64,000 nucleotides of DNA from JBPYCR01 sp051846915 (GTDB lineage: Bacteria; Bacillota; Bacilli; Bacillales; Amphibacillaceae), in assembly GCF_051846915.1 (NCBI RefSeq), contig NZ_JBPYCR010000004.1:54227-118226 (forward strand), given 5' to 3'. How positions within the stretch are numbered: position 1 is the stretch's first letter; every line of letters begins with the position of its first letter. The translations under genes and the position numbers were made by a program. Shown in pieces: positions 55,499 to 63,557 of the stretch. The notes under the pieces were generated by a model. The model worked only from the letters and a program-made list of their open reading frames with translations, was not told the DNA's origin and searched no databases.

Positions 55499-56554
55499 CT
55501 ACGAACATGTGGACTTCCCGCTAACGGTAATGGAAGCATTATTTTCTTTTGTGACTTTTTTCAAACAGGTGGCGCTTCCGCCAATAACAATTGAAGCGGA
55601 ATCTTCCATCTCTATTTTATCGGAAAAAATACTATTTCCACCACTTTCAAACCTTGCACTGTTTTCCATACTTAATTTTTTAACGAAGTTGGCACTGCCA
55701 CCAATCCTTACAAGCGATTGCCCTTCCATCTCTAACTTTCTTTGGAACTTACTATTGGCTCCGATTGTGATGAAGGCATTGTTGGACACTTCTACTTTTT
55801 TATTGAATGTGGCGTTTCCGTCTACGGTTACAGTTGCATTATCTTCCAGTTCCACCTTTTCGTTGGTAAATAAATGTTGACCGACCTTTACAAAGTTCTT
55901 GTCTTCCAGATCAACATCGTTTTTAATCCATAAACTTTTATTCGTCCCGTGTTTGTTTTTATTTGGCCCGTTATATTGCTTGCAATTCGATTCCAGCTTA
56001 TCTCCAGTCCATTTGATATTTAGGTTTTTATAGTCTGGGTTATCGAGGCACGGTAATTCATCTGTTGTATACTCCCAGGTAATATTATCAGGATTGGATC
56101 CGCCTTCCCCAGAACTTCCAACAACGAGTGCTAATTGCGCGGATTCTGGTCGTTGCCATGTTGCTTCCAATGTTATGCTTTGTCCTAAGTCATTGCCAAG
56201 GGTTAGTTTGATTTCGAGTGGCTCATCCGTATTAACCCCTTCGATGCAGCCTTGATCAATCTGCAAAGGAGTATCTCCATTTGTAATTGTATAATCATCG
56301 ATCGTCAACCGCTTATCGTCAGTTTCGACACAAAGCATTGTTTCTCCTGCATAATATTGGCTTCTAAGCTCACTGATCAATACATTGCCATCCTGATTTA
56401 AAGCAATTGCATCACTTGTTTTTTTCTCACTGTTTAATCCTTGAAAAATAAAGGAATACAATAAAGCAACAACAATGGTCAAAATAGCAATCGAAGCGAG
56501 CAATTCCACGAGTGTAATACCGTCTTCATTTCTAAAATCCGACATATTTCGCAT
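55499..56554 (-). CDS. Prepilin-like protein with C-terminal bactofilin-like 20-residue repeats
   Basis: 351 residues from ATG 56554, behind GGAAGTGAT. The N-terminus is a type IV prepilin signal: RNEDGITLVELLASIAILTIVVALLY, with Gly before the cleavage point and Glu at position +5. The middle (about 55-210) is a pilin-like globular part with several Cys. From about residue 214 seven repeats of exactly 20 residues follow, pattern (V/L/I)E.E..A...(V/I)GG.A.F..K, e.g. VELEDNATVTVDGNATFNKK and LEMEGQSLVRIGGSANFVKK; the last is shorter. Such repeats form right-handed beta-helices in bactofilins. Divergent from the pil operon by 68 bp. Confidence 0.85.
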   Translation of the reverse strand: MRNMSDFRNEDGITLVELLASIAILTIVVALLYSFIFQGLNSEKKTSDAIALNQDGNVLISELRSQYYAGETMLCVETDDKRLTIDDYTITNGDTPLQIDQGCIEGVNTDEPLEIKLTLGNDLGQSITLEATWQRPESAQLALVVGSSGEGGSNPDNITWEYTTDELPCLDNPDYKNLNIKWTGDKLESNCKQYNGPNKNKHGTNKSLWIKNDVDLEDKNFVKVGQHLFTNEKVELEDNATVTVDGNATFNKKVEVSNNAFITIGANSKFQRKLEMEGQSLVRIGGSANFVKKLSMENSARFESGGNSIFSDKIEMEDSASIVIGGSATCLKKVTKENNASITVSGKSTCS

Positions 56555-56622
56555 GTTAATCACTTCCGTAAATGGTATACTTAAGTTGGATAATATTAGG
56601 ATCAAAGGTGTGGTGAACTCTA

Positions 56623-57075
56623 TTGTATAGCAATTGGAATAAAAAAAATAGTGCAGGGTTTACGCTTGTAGAGCTTGTTGTTGCTATAACGTTATTAAGC
56701 ATTGTCATTATTGTGTTGTTGCCGATGTTTCCACACCTGTTAAATTGGTCCAAAAAAACAGATGAAACGCTCGTTTCCGGAAATTTACTTGATCATTATG
56801 TCGTTCAACTAAAAAATGATGAGCAATTAATTACATATATCGACAGTGCCTCGACTGTAGAAAACTGCAGTATTGGCGGTACTCCTTACGCACTCGAGGG
56901 AGACTATTCCACGAATATAAACAATCAGGTCTTTTCACCGAAGCTAACCCTCTGTCAAACGGAAAAAGAAAATGAACTGAATTTATACCGAGGACACATA
57001 AGCGTAATGGCGGATGGTAGTGAAGTGTCTGATACGTATTTTTATATAACGGCAGCAGGTGATGAGGATGAATAA
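56623..57075 (+). CDS. Minor prepilin (pilV/comG-like)
   Basis: 150 residues from TTG 56623. N-terminal signal NSAGFTLVELVVAITLLSIVIIVLLPMF, with Glu +5 of the mature pilin and a hydrophobic helix, followed by a variable region with two Cys (VENCSIG, LTLCQTE) perhaps disulfide-linked. The ribosome site is imperfect (AAAGGTG-TGGTGAA). Probably a minor pilin that primes pilus assembly. Overlaps the next gene by 8 bp. Confidence 0.82.
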   Translation: MYSNWNKKNSAGFTLVELVVAITLLSIVIIVLLPMFPHLLNWSKKTDETLVSGNLLDHYVVQLKNDEQLITYIDSASTVENCSIGGTPYALEGDYSTNINNQVFSPKLTLCQTEKENELNLYRGHISVMADGSEVSDTYFYITAAGDEDE

Positions 57076-57520
57076 GTACCATAATGAACAAGGGGCAGCA
57101 CTCGTTATGACCTTACTATTCATCACGGTATTGATCCTTTTGCTGCTTGGGCAATTTTATCAAGTAACGAATACAGCTGGACAAGTATCGACGATGGAGA
57201 AAAGTATTGAAGCGCGGCATATGGCGGACATGGGAATTGATTATTATCAGCAGATGGTCGCATCTAAACGTGAGATATTGGAGGAAGTGGCAGAGGATTC
57301 TGGATTTCAAGGGGTAAAAAGCGCAATAGAAGAACTAAATAATACCGAAACTTTAAACTCAGAAATGGGAAGCGGCAATAAATCGTTTGAAATCGAACAG
57401 ATTACGATCGAACAGACGTCTGACGATGAAATAACGATTCAATTCAATAGTAAAGGAATGGCGTCCGAGAAAGAAATAAACGAAGAAAGTGAAATTATTA
57501 TTTCCATTTTGCGGCAGTAA
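57068..57520 (+). CDS. PilX-like minor pilus component
   Basis: 150 residues from ATG 57068, with AGGTGA five bases before. HNEQGAALVMTLLFITVLILLLLGQFY is a PilX-type N-terminus, which lacks the strict Glu+5 prepilin motif but has a long hydrophobic helix, followed by an acidic coiled region (EELNNTETLNSEMG). Upstream in-frame GTG 57059 and ATG 57062 are alternatives. Role inferred from position and topology. Confidence 0.7.
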   Translation: MNKYHNEQGAALVMTLLFITVLILLLLGQFYQVTNTAGQVSTMEKSIEARHMADMGIDYYQQMVASKREILEEVAEDSGFQGVKSAIEELNNTETLNSEMGSGNKSFEIEQITIEQTSDDEITIQFNSKGMASEKEINEESEIIISILRQ

Positions 57521-57541
57521 AGAAAAGGGGGCGAACAACAA

Positions 57542-59155
57542 ATGCAAACACGTAAACGGTTAGGTGATTTGCTCCAGACAGCAGGTATTGTAACAGAAGA
57601 ACAAATAAATCAGGCACTCGAAAATAAAACCAGTAATCAAAAGCTAGGCGATGCCCTGCTTGAGCGCGGTCTAATCACGGAACGGCAATTGATCGAGGTA
57701 CTGGAGTTCCAACTGGGCATTCCGCACGTCCAGTTGTTCCATTATCCAATCGACAAAAAAGTATTAAGCTACGTTTCAAAAGAATTGGCTCAGCGTTCCT
57801 ATATTATGCCCCTGAAAATGGATGGCGACTCACTCGTTCTGGCAATGAACGATCCGATGGACTATTATATTATTGATGATCTGGAAATATCGACTGGGTG
57901 GAACATTGCACCGGTCATTGCTGCACGGGATGACATTTTGTTTACGATTAATAAATATTACGATCATGGAGACGGTGACTTTTCAGCTTCTGATGCCGAA
58001 TCTTCTGTTATCCAAGTACTTGATCAATTATTGCAAACAGGCGTGCAGTTAAAGGCAAGTGACGTACATATTGACCCACAGGATGCACATATTACTGTTC
58101 GTTATCGTATTGACGGGCGTCTACAGACAGAAAAAATGTTGCCAAAGAGCCTGCAGCAACCTATAACCGCCCGAATTAAAATTTTAGCTGATTTAAATAT
58201 TATGGAAACACGTTTACCGCAGGATGGTCGAATTAAAACGACGATCGGAGTTGCCCCCGTTGATTTACGAATTTCGACACTGCCAACGGTATACGGGGAG
58301 AAAGTCGTCATACGGATACTCGATTTAAGTAGTGCTCTTATGCGGCTGAAGGAATTGGATTTTTCCAAAGAAAATTACGAACGGTATTTACAGCTCATTA
58401 ACGAACCGTCGGGCTTAATTTTAATAAGCGGACCGACCGGATCAGGGAAAACGTCGACATTATATGCGTCAATTAATTATTTGAACGAAGAACACGTAAA
58501 TGTGATTACGATTGAAGATCCCGTTGAAATTCAGCTAGAAGGAGTCAATCAAGTACAAGTAAACAGCGGTATTGACTTCACATTTGCAAGAGGCTTGCGA
58601 TCTATTTTAAGGCAGGACCCGAACATCATTATGGTTGGGGAAATTCGCGATCAGGAAACGGCAGAAATCGCCATTCGCGCTTCTTTAACCGGGCACCTCG
58701 TCTTTAGTACAATCCATACAAACAGTGCGATAGATTCTATTCCGCGACTTTTTGATATGGGCATTGAGCCGTATTTGGTCGTATCCTCCATATCCGGAAT
58801 TGTTGCACAGCGGCTTGTTCGGCGTATTTGCCGTGATTGTCGGACCGAAAGAACCCCTTCCGCATTAGAACATGATGTTTTTGACAAACATCATGTGGAC
58901 GTTGATACCATTTATGAAGGAAAAGGATGCAACAGTTGTCAGCAAAAAGGATATCGCGGTAGAATTGCCATCCAGGAAGTTGTTGTAATGAACGATGCAA
59001 TCCGGGAAATGTTAATGGATAATCGCTCCGTTACAGAAATTCGTTCACAGGCACGAAAAGAAGGAGCGTCGTTCCTCGTGCATGATGGCTTGGAAAAAGT
59101 GAAAGCAGGCTTGACGACAATGGAAGAAATGTTGCAAGTGACGATTCAGGTTTAG
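57542..59155 (+). CDS. pilB: Type IV pilus assembly ATPase PilB
   Basis: 537 residues, RBS AAAGGGGGC. N-terminal MshEN-like domain (about 1-150: LGDLLQTAGIVTEEQINQAL), then GspE-type ATPase: Walker A GPTGSGKTS (about 298), Asp and His boxes (EEHVNVITIEDPVE, ..FSTIHTNSAID), Walker B NIIMVGEIRD. A CRDCRTE..CNSCQQKGYRGR zinc tetracysteine motif marks PilB/GspE rather than PilT. MshEN domains in this family often bind c-di-GMP, which would link the motor to the riboswitch downstream (inference). Followed 13 bp later by pilT. Confidence 0.95.
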   Translation: MQTRKRLGDLLQTAGIVTEEQINQALENKTSNQKLGDALLERGLITERQLIEVLEFQLGIPHVQLFHYPIDKKVLSYVSKELAQRSYIMPLKMDGDSLVLAMNDPMDYYIIDDLEISTGWNIAPVIAARDDILFTINKYYDHGDGDFSASDAESSVIQVLDQLLQTGVQLKASDVHIDPQDAHITVRYRIDGRLQTEKMLPKSLQQPITARIKILADLNIMETRLPQDGRIKTTIGVAPVDLRISTLPTVYGEKVVIRILDLSSALMRLKELDFSKENYERYLQLINEPSGLILISGPTGSGKTSTLYASINYLNEEHVNVITIEDPVEIQLEGVNQVQVNSGIDFTFARGLRSILRQDPNIIMVGEIRDQETAEIAIRASLTGHLVFSTIHTNSAIDSIPRLFDMGIEPYLVVSSISGIVAQRLVRRICRDCRTERTPSALEHDVFDKHHVDVDTIYEGKGCNSCQQKGYRGRIAIQEVVVMNDAIREMLMDNRSVTEIRSQARKEGASFLVHDGLEKVKAGLTTMEEMLQVTIQV

Positions 59156-59167
59156 GGGGGCAATGAG

Positions 59168-60202
59168 ATGAAGGAAATGTTTCATCAATGGTTGCAGGAA
59201 GCAAATGAAAAAAATGCGTCAGATGTTCATCTAACGGTTAATAAAGCACCGGTATTCCGGATTCATGGGAAGCTGGTTGAAATGGATGGATCTGTTTTAC
59301 AGCCATCAGAAACGGAAGCAATTTGCCAAGTCATTTTATCGGAAGCGGCATGGAGAACATTGCAAGAGCAGAGAGAAATTGATTTTTCTTATACAATTGA
59401 CAACCGCTTACGATTTCGAATGAACGCTTTTTACCAGCGTGGCCATTTATCACTTGCCATTCGTCTAATCCCGACAGGTGTACCGACATTTGAACAGCTA
59501 CACATGCCGTCGATTGTTCAAGAACTGACTGCGCTTCCCCAAGGACTTATCCTAGTGACCGGACCAACCGGAAGCGGGAAAACGACAACGCTTGCTTCCA
59601 TGATCGATTATATTAACAAAACAACGGAAAAACATATTATTACACTGGAAGATCCGATTGAATATTTACATGCACATCGTATGTCCATTATTGATCAACG
59701 AGAAGTTGGACCGGATACACGTACTTTTGTTAACGGGCTACGAGCTAGTTTGCGGCAAGATCCTGATATTATTCTCGTTGGAGAAATGCGCGATCAAGAG
59801 ACAATTGCAACAGCAATTACGGCAGCCGAAACCGGTCATCTCGTATTAAGTACGCTACATACATCCGATGCAGTGTCCACGATTGAGCGAATAATTGATG
59901 TCTTCCCCCCGGAACAGCAAGGGCAAATACGAATCCAACTGTCCTCAATCTTAAAGGCAGTAATTTCTCAGCGCTTGTTTCCGACCCTAGATGGAATGAA
60001 CCGGCGAGTAGCAACGGAAGTACTAGTGAATACACCCGCGGTTAAAAACTTAATTCGCAATGAAAAGCTACATCAAATTCAAAACGTGCTGCAAACGTCA
60101 AAAGATGCTGGTATGCATACGCTTGAAATGGATTTACGTCGTCTACTGCAGGAAAGTGTAATTAGTTATGAAACCGTCGCTCCTTATTTAAATGAAATAT
60201 AG
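59168..60202 (+). CDS. pilT: Twitching motility / pilus retraction ATPase PilT
   Basis: 344 residues. Walker A GPTGSGKTTTLA (about 132), Asp box TLEDPIEYLH, Walker B DIILVGEMRD, His box STLHTSDAVSTIERII, and the PilT-type AIRLIP near 101, with no zinc motif. Retraction motor that should pull pili back for twitching. The PilB-PilT pair means dynamic pili rather than just DNA-uptake pseudopili. Confidence 0.95.
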   Translation: MKEMFHQWLQEANEKNASDVHLTVNKAPVFRIHGKLVEMDGSVLQPSETEAICQVILSEAAWRTLQEQREIDFSYTIDNRLRFRMNAFYQRGHLSLAIRLIPTGVPTFEQLHMPSIVQELTALPQGLILVTGPTGSGKTTTLASMIDYINKTTEKHIITLEDPIEYLHAHRMSIIDQREVGPDTRTFVNGLRASLRQDPDIILVGEMRDQETIATAITAAETGHLVLSTLHTSDAVSTIERIIDVFPPEQQGQIRIQLSSILKAVISQRLFPTLDGMNRRVATEVLVNTPAVKNLIRNEKLHQIQNVLQTSKDAGMHTLEMDLRRLLQESVISYETVAPYLNEI

Positions 60203-60261
60203 TAAAGTGGAAACAGATAGAGGTCATTATTAGCTTGTTATTAGGAAAGGAGGAGTGCTGA

Positions 60262-61461
60262 ATGAATTTTCAATACGAAGCCAAGCGGATATCCGGGCAA
60301 CGACTGAAAGGAAAAATCGATGCTGACAATGAAGCGGAAGCCTTAAGCATGCTGGAAAAGGAAGGATATATCGTTTATCGCATGGAAGAAACAAAACCAT
60401 GGAACAAAGATCTTGTCCTAAACAGAAAAATAAAACACAAAGACTTCATCATTTTCCTGCGACAATATGCGACGTTAATTCAGTCCGGCATTCCTATTTC
60501 CGATGCAACAAAAACGATGAGAGAGCAAACGAATAACTATGCTTTGCGGATCGCACTGGAAGATATGAATAAGCGTCTAGAACAAGGGCAATCCCTGTCT
60601 GAATCAGCAAGCAAGCATCCGAACGTTTTTCCCGAACTGCTTGTCCATATGATAGAAGCAGGGGAGGCGAGCGGGAAGCTGGACGAAATCTTGAATCAAA
60701 TGGCTACGTACTACGAGAAGCAGTACAATAACCGGCAAAAAGTAATCTCGGCCTTAATGTATCCAAGCATTGTCGGTTTAATCACATTTGTATTAACGAT
60801 CTTTTTGCTCGTTTTTGTCGTGCCGCAATTCGTTTCGATGTTTTCATCGTTTGGTCAGGAATTACCAGCCTATACCCAGTTTATTGTAAATCTCAGTCAC
60901 TGGGCTGGGTTGTATTGGTGGGTTTTGATAGTGTTGGTGGTTGCGATCGTTGCGCTTTACCGGGTATTTATGAAACAAGAAGCATTTGCCTATCAGATGG
61001 ATCTTATAAAAATGCGAATTCCGATCTTTGGCCAGCTCGTTCATAAAGGCGCATTCGTTCGGGCGACCCAAACATTAAGTGCCTTATTTAACAGTGGCGT
61101 GCCAATCTTGCAATCGGTGGAAATTACGGAAAAAGTTATCGGAAATCGCGTGATTCGCGATATATTTGCTCGATCGCGTGAATCATTGACCGTCGGCGAA
61201 TCAATGACTGTCCCGATGATAGGTCATTGGGCTTTTCCCGCACTCGTCGTGCAAATGATAAAAATCGGCGAACAAACCGGAACACTCGACGCGATGCTTT
61301 TAAAAGTAGCAAACTTTTATGAGGAAGAAGTGGAACAACTGTCCGATCGGATCAAAGTGCTAATTGAGCCACTCATTATCGTCACGCTTGCTGTTGTTGT
61401 AGGCGGTATTATACTGGCAATTGTACTGCCAATGTTTTCTATGTTTGAGAATTTTGGTTAA
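60262..61461 (+). CDS. pilC: Inner-membrane platform protein PilC
   Basis: 399 residues. Two tandem GspF domains (FLRQYATLIQSGIPISDATKTM near 72 and VRATQTLSALFNSGVPILQSVEITEKVI near 270), three membrane segments (about 171-195, 213-238 and 373-396). Platform on which PilB and PilT act. RBS AAAGGAGGA. There is no terminator between it and the pilin leader, which has its own promoter. Confidence 0.95.
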   Translation: MNFQYEAKRISGQRLKGKIDADNEAEALSMLEKEGYIVYRMEETKPWNKDLVLNRKIKHKDFIIFLRQYATLIQSGIPISDATKTMREQTNNYALRIALEDMNKRLEQGQSLSESASKHPNVFPELLVHMIEAGEASGKLDEILNQMATYYEKQYNNRQKVISALMYPSIVGLITFVLTIFLLVFVVPQFVSMFSSFGQELPAYTQFIVNLSHWAGLYWWVLIVLVVAIVALYRVFMKQEAFAYQMDLIKMRIPIFGQLVHKGAFVRATQTLSALFNSGVPILQSVEITEKVIGNRVIRDIFARSRESLTVGESMTVPMIGHWAFPALVVQMIKIGEQTGTLDAMLLKVANFYEEEVEQLSDRIKVLIEPLIIVTLAVVVGGIILAIVLPMFSMFENFG

Positions 61462-61484
61462 AAGTTGCAAAATCGACACATAAT

Positions 61485-61513
61485 TTGTCGAAATATAACT
61501 AGTAATCTATTAT
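61485..61513 (+). promoter_or_regulatory. Promoter of the pilin mRNA
   Basis: TTGTCG (61485-61490), 17 bp, TATTAT (61508-61513). The start would fall at about 61519, right at the first base of the riboswitch P1 helix. Confidence 0.65.
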
Positions 61514-61516
61514 AAT

Positions 61517-61612
61517 AAGATTAGGAGATGGGGAAGGATTATCTATACATCGGGCACTTGGATAATCTGGAGTCATTAGTGCGACCGACCTAATTTTTCT
61601 TAAATTAGGAGG
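61517..61612 (+). ncRNA. Class II cyclic di-GMP riboswitch (c-di-GMP-II) controlling pilA
   Basis: P1: AAGATTAGG (61517-61525) pairs with CCTAATTTT (61589-61597). P2: GATTATC (61537-61543) pairs with GATAATC (61561-61567). P3: GCACT (61554-61558) pairs with AGTGC (61578-61582) and encloses the P2 strand, a pseudoknot. Conserved words: CGGGCACTTG at 61551-61560, GAGTCATTAGTGC, and ACCGACC at 61584-61590. Expression platform: CCTAATTT (61589-61596) can instead pair with AAATTAGG (61602-61609), hiding AGG of the AGGAGG ribosome site (61607-61612). Ligand binding, by holding P1, should expose the site, an ON switch (inference). One departure from the consensus I recall: GCGACCGACC in place of GCAACCGACC. 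Confidence 0.92.
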
Positions 61613-61619
61613 AATGAAT

Positions 61620-61994
61620 ATGTTTAACAAAGTAAAAAAGATGTTCAAAAACGAAAAAGGGTTTACGTTGGTGGAATTATTAGCCGTTATCGTTATATTA
61701 GGAATTATTACAGCTGTTGCTGTTCCGGCGATTGGGAGTATATTGGATGGAAAAAAGCAAGACGTACATGAGGCAAATTGTCAGTTGGTTTCTAATGCAG
61801 CAAGATTAGCGGCTGTGGAAGATAATATAGGGGATAGTACTGATCTTGCGACTTTAAAAACTGAAGGATTTTTAGAAGAAATACCTGAAGACCCCAACAG
61901 TGGTAATCTTTATGGAGAAAATACTGGTGTTATAAAGAATAACGATGGTAAGTATATTATGCAAATGGAAGGTTGTCCTGGGTATACGCCATAA
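61620..61994 (+). CDS. pilA: Major type IV pilin PilA
   Basis: 124 residues from ATG 61620, since AGGAGG is seven bases upstream (ATG 61614 is too near). KNEKGFTLVELLAVIVILGIITAVAVPAIG is the class IVa prepilin N-terminus (Gly, then Phe+1 and Glu+5). Two Cys (EANCQLVS, MEGCPGYTP) may bond. Short, Gram-positive ComGC/PilA-like. The strong riboswitch leader and following terminator make it its own transcription unit within the pil locus. Confidence 0.93.
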   Translation: MFNKVKKMFKNEKGFTLVELLAVIVILGIITAVAVPAIGSILDGKKQDVHEANCQLVSNAARLAAVEDNIGDSTDLATLKTEGFLEEIPEDPNSGNLYGENTGVIKNNDGKYIMQMEGCPGYTP

Positions 61995-62025
61995 ATATAA
62001 ATGAATACTTATTAGTTATACAATT

Positions 62026-62058
62026 GACGCCCTTGCATCATGCAATTGGGGCGTCTTC
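62026..62058 (+). terminator. Terminator after the major pilin
   Basis: GACGCCC (62026-62032) pairs with GGGCGTC (62049-62055), with a further inner TTGCAT/ATGCAA helix, then TTCTT. It limits the riboswitch-controlled transcript to pilA. Confidence 0.8.
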
Positions 62059-62094
62059 TTACATTATTTAGTCAACAAGAAGTGAGGTGGAAGG

Positions 62095-62994
62095 ATGATT
62101 TTGCCAACGGCCGGTCGTGTTAATCTCGTTATAACCAACAACATTATTCGTTATTCTTTCCACAAACAGCCTTCGATGGACGGGCTGGCCTACAAAGGTG
62201 AGTTGGAGCTTCCGCAAGGTACAGTGCAAGATGGCGTTATTTTAAATAAAGCAGTATTCAAAGAGGCGATGAATAAGCTTGTCGTGAAACATAAATGGAA
62301 GCGAAAGAAATTATTCCTTGCCCTTCCTGATAGTACTGTAGTTATACGGGAATTGAAAATTCCGGCAGCTTTGGAGAAAGAAGAAGCAATCGGATACATA
62401 AAAAACCAACTCGGCAGTACAATTTATTTGCCGTTTGATCAGCCGGCGCTAGCAGTTGAATTTTTGGAAGTGAAACAAGAGGAAAGAGAAATTTTATTGT
62501 TTGCTTATCCAAAGGAAAAAATTACGGGCTTTACGACAGCTTTTGAAGAAGTTGGCTTAAAGCCGGTAGTAGCAGATTTGACGTTCCTTTCTATTTATCG
62601 CTATTTTGCCCATAATATTGCTGAATTACCTGCGCATCTTTTACTCATTCATTGGAATGAGGACGCATTAGTTTTAACCGCCTTTCAGCATAATAAAGCC
62701 ATTTTCACCCGGTATATTAAGCCTGATCAAGCCGTTAATGCACAAGTGCTGGAGCAGCCGATACAAGATAATATGATCGAGATTAGAAGAATTCTGGATT
62801 TCTATCAATATTCGATTATGAACGGCGATGCGGCAGTTGAACAAATACTGCTTACTGGGGACTCCCCCTATTTGCAGGTAATAAAAAAGTCGTTGAACGA
62901 AGAATTTGCACTGGATATTTATGCGCCCCCAATTTCTGATGAAGAATGCAAATATGTGGATGTATATGGGCTTGGATTAAAGCAGGATGCATAG
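62095..62994 (+). CDS. pilM: Pilus assembly protein PilM
   Basis: 299 residues, actin-like fold. RBS GAGGTGGAAGG. Opening ITNNIIRYSF and LFLALPDSTVVIRELKIP are in the usual PilM places; IGYIKNQLGSTIYLPF is the signature helix, and VEQILLTGDSPYLQ the phosphate-2-like loop. Binds the cytoplasmic tail of PilN and aligns the machine. Downstream of the pilin terminator. Confidence 0.9.
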   Translation: MILPTAGRVNLVITNNIIRYSFHKQPSMDGLAYKGELELPQGTVQDGVILNKAVFKEAMNKLVVKHKWKRKKLFLALPDSTVVIRELKIPAALEKEEAIGYIKNQLGSTIYLPFDQPALAVEFLEVKQEEREILLFAYPKEKITGFTTAFEEVGLKPVVADLTFLSIYRYFAHNIAELPAHLLLIHWNEDALVLTAFQHNKAIFTRYIKPDQAVNAQVLEQPIQDNMIEIRRILDFYQYSIMNGDAAVEQILLTGDSPYLQVIKKSLNEEFALDIYAPPISDEECKYVDVYGLGLKQDA

Positions 62995-63005
62995 AAGGTG
63001 AACTT

Positions 63006-63557
63006 ATGACGGTTGAAATAAACTTTATCGAAAAAAAAGAAAGTAAATATGTTGCTCCAGTACTCTTTGCCATTGCATTTATTTTCCTATTGCTTCTAAT
63101 TGCTGCGCTAATTTTTTACCAGCGATATGAACTGTCAACGACGATGGAGAGTGATAAAGCAGAACTTGCAGGATTGGAAACCGAACTGCTCTCATTGCAA
63201 AAAGAAACGGCCGATGAACAATTGCTAAAAAGGATCGAAAAAGAGATGGAAAAAATGCAGGAAGAAACCGCCCCTGTTTTTTCAATGTATGAGGAAACTG
63301 TTCTGCCGCTTGCAGGTGGAAAGCTGTCCGTTTATGAAATGACCGAACCGGAGAAAATAGTGATTGTTGGAGCGTTTACGTCATTGACGGAAGTTGCAGA
63401 CTATACGGAAATGCTAAGCGAAAAATCATATATCACCGATACGGAGCTGACGGAAATTACGAATGGAAATGACGGATTTGAAGCAATGTTGACGTTAAAG
63501 ATCGATTCGGCATTGGCTGTAGAGGAGCTTAATGAACATGCGCAAACGCTGGAATAA
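63006..63557 (+). CDS. pilN: Pilus alignment protein PilN
   Basis: 183 residues from ATG 63006 behind GAAGGTGA. The conserved N-terminal EINFIEKKE (normally the INLLP-type motif that enters PilM), one membrane helix (about 15-37: VAPVLFAIAFIFLLLLIAALIFY), a coiled-coil stretch (ELLSLQKETADEQLLKRIEKEMEKMQEE) and a ferredoxin-like C-terminal domain. Overlaps pilO by 26 bp. Confidence 0.88.
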   Translation: MTVEINFIEKKESKYVAPVLFAIAFIFLLLLIAALIFYQRYELSTTMESDKAELAGLETELLSLQKETADEQLLKRIEKEMEKMQEETAPVFSMYEETVLPLAGGKLSVYEMTEPEKIVIVGAFTSLTEVADYTEMLSEKSYITDTELTEITNGNDGFEAMLTLKIDSALAVEELNEHAQTLE

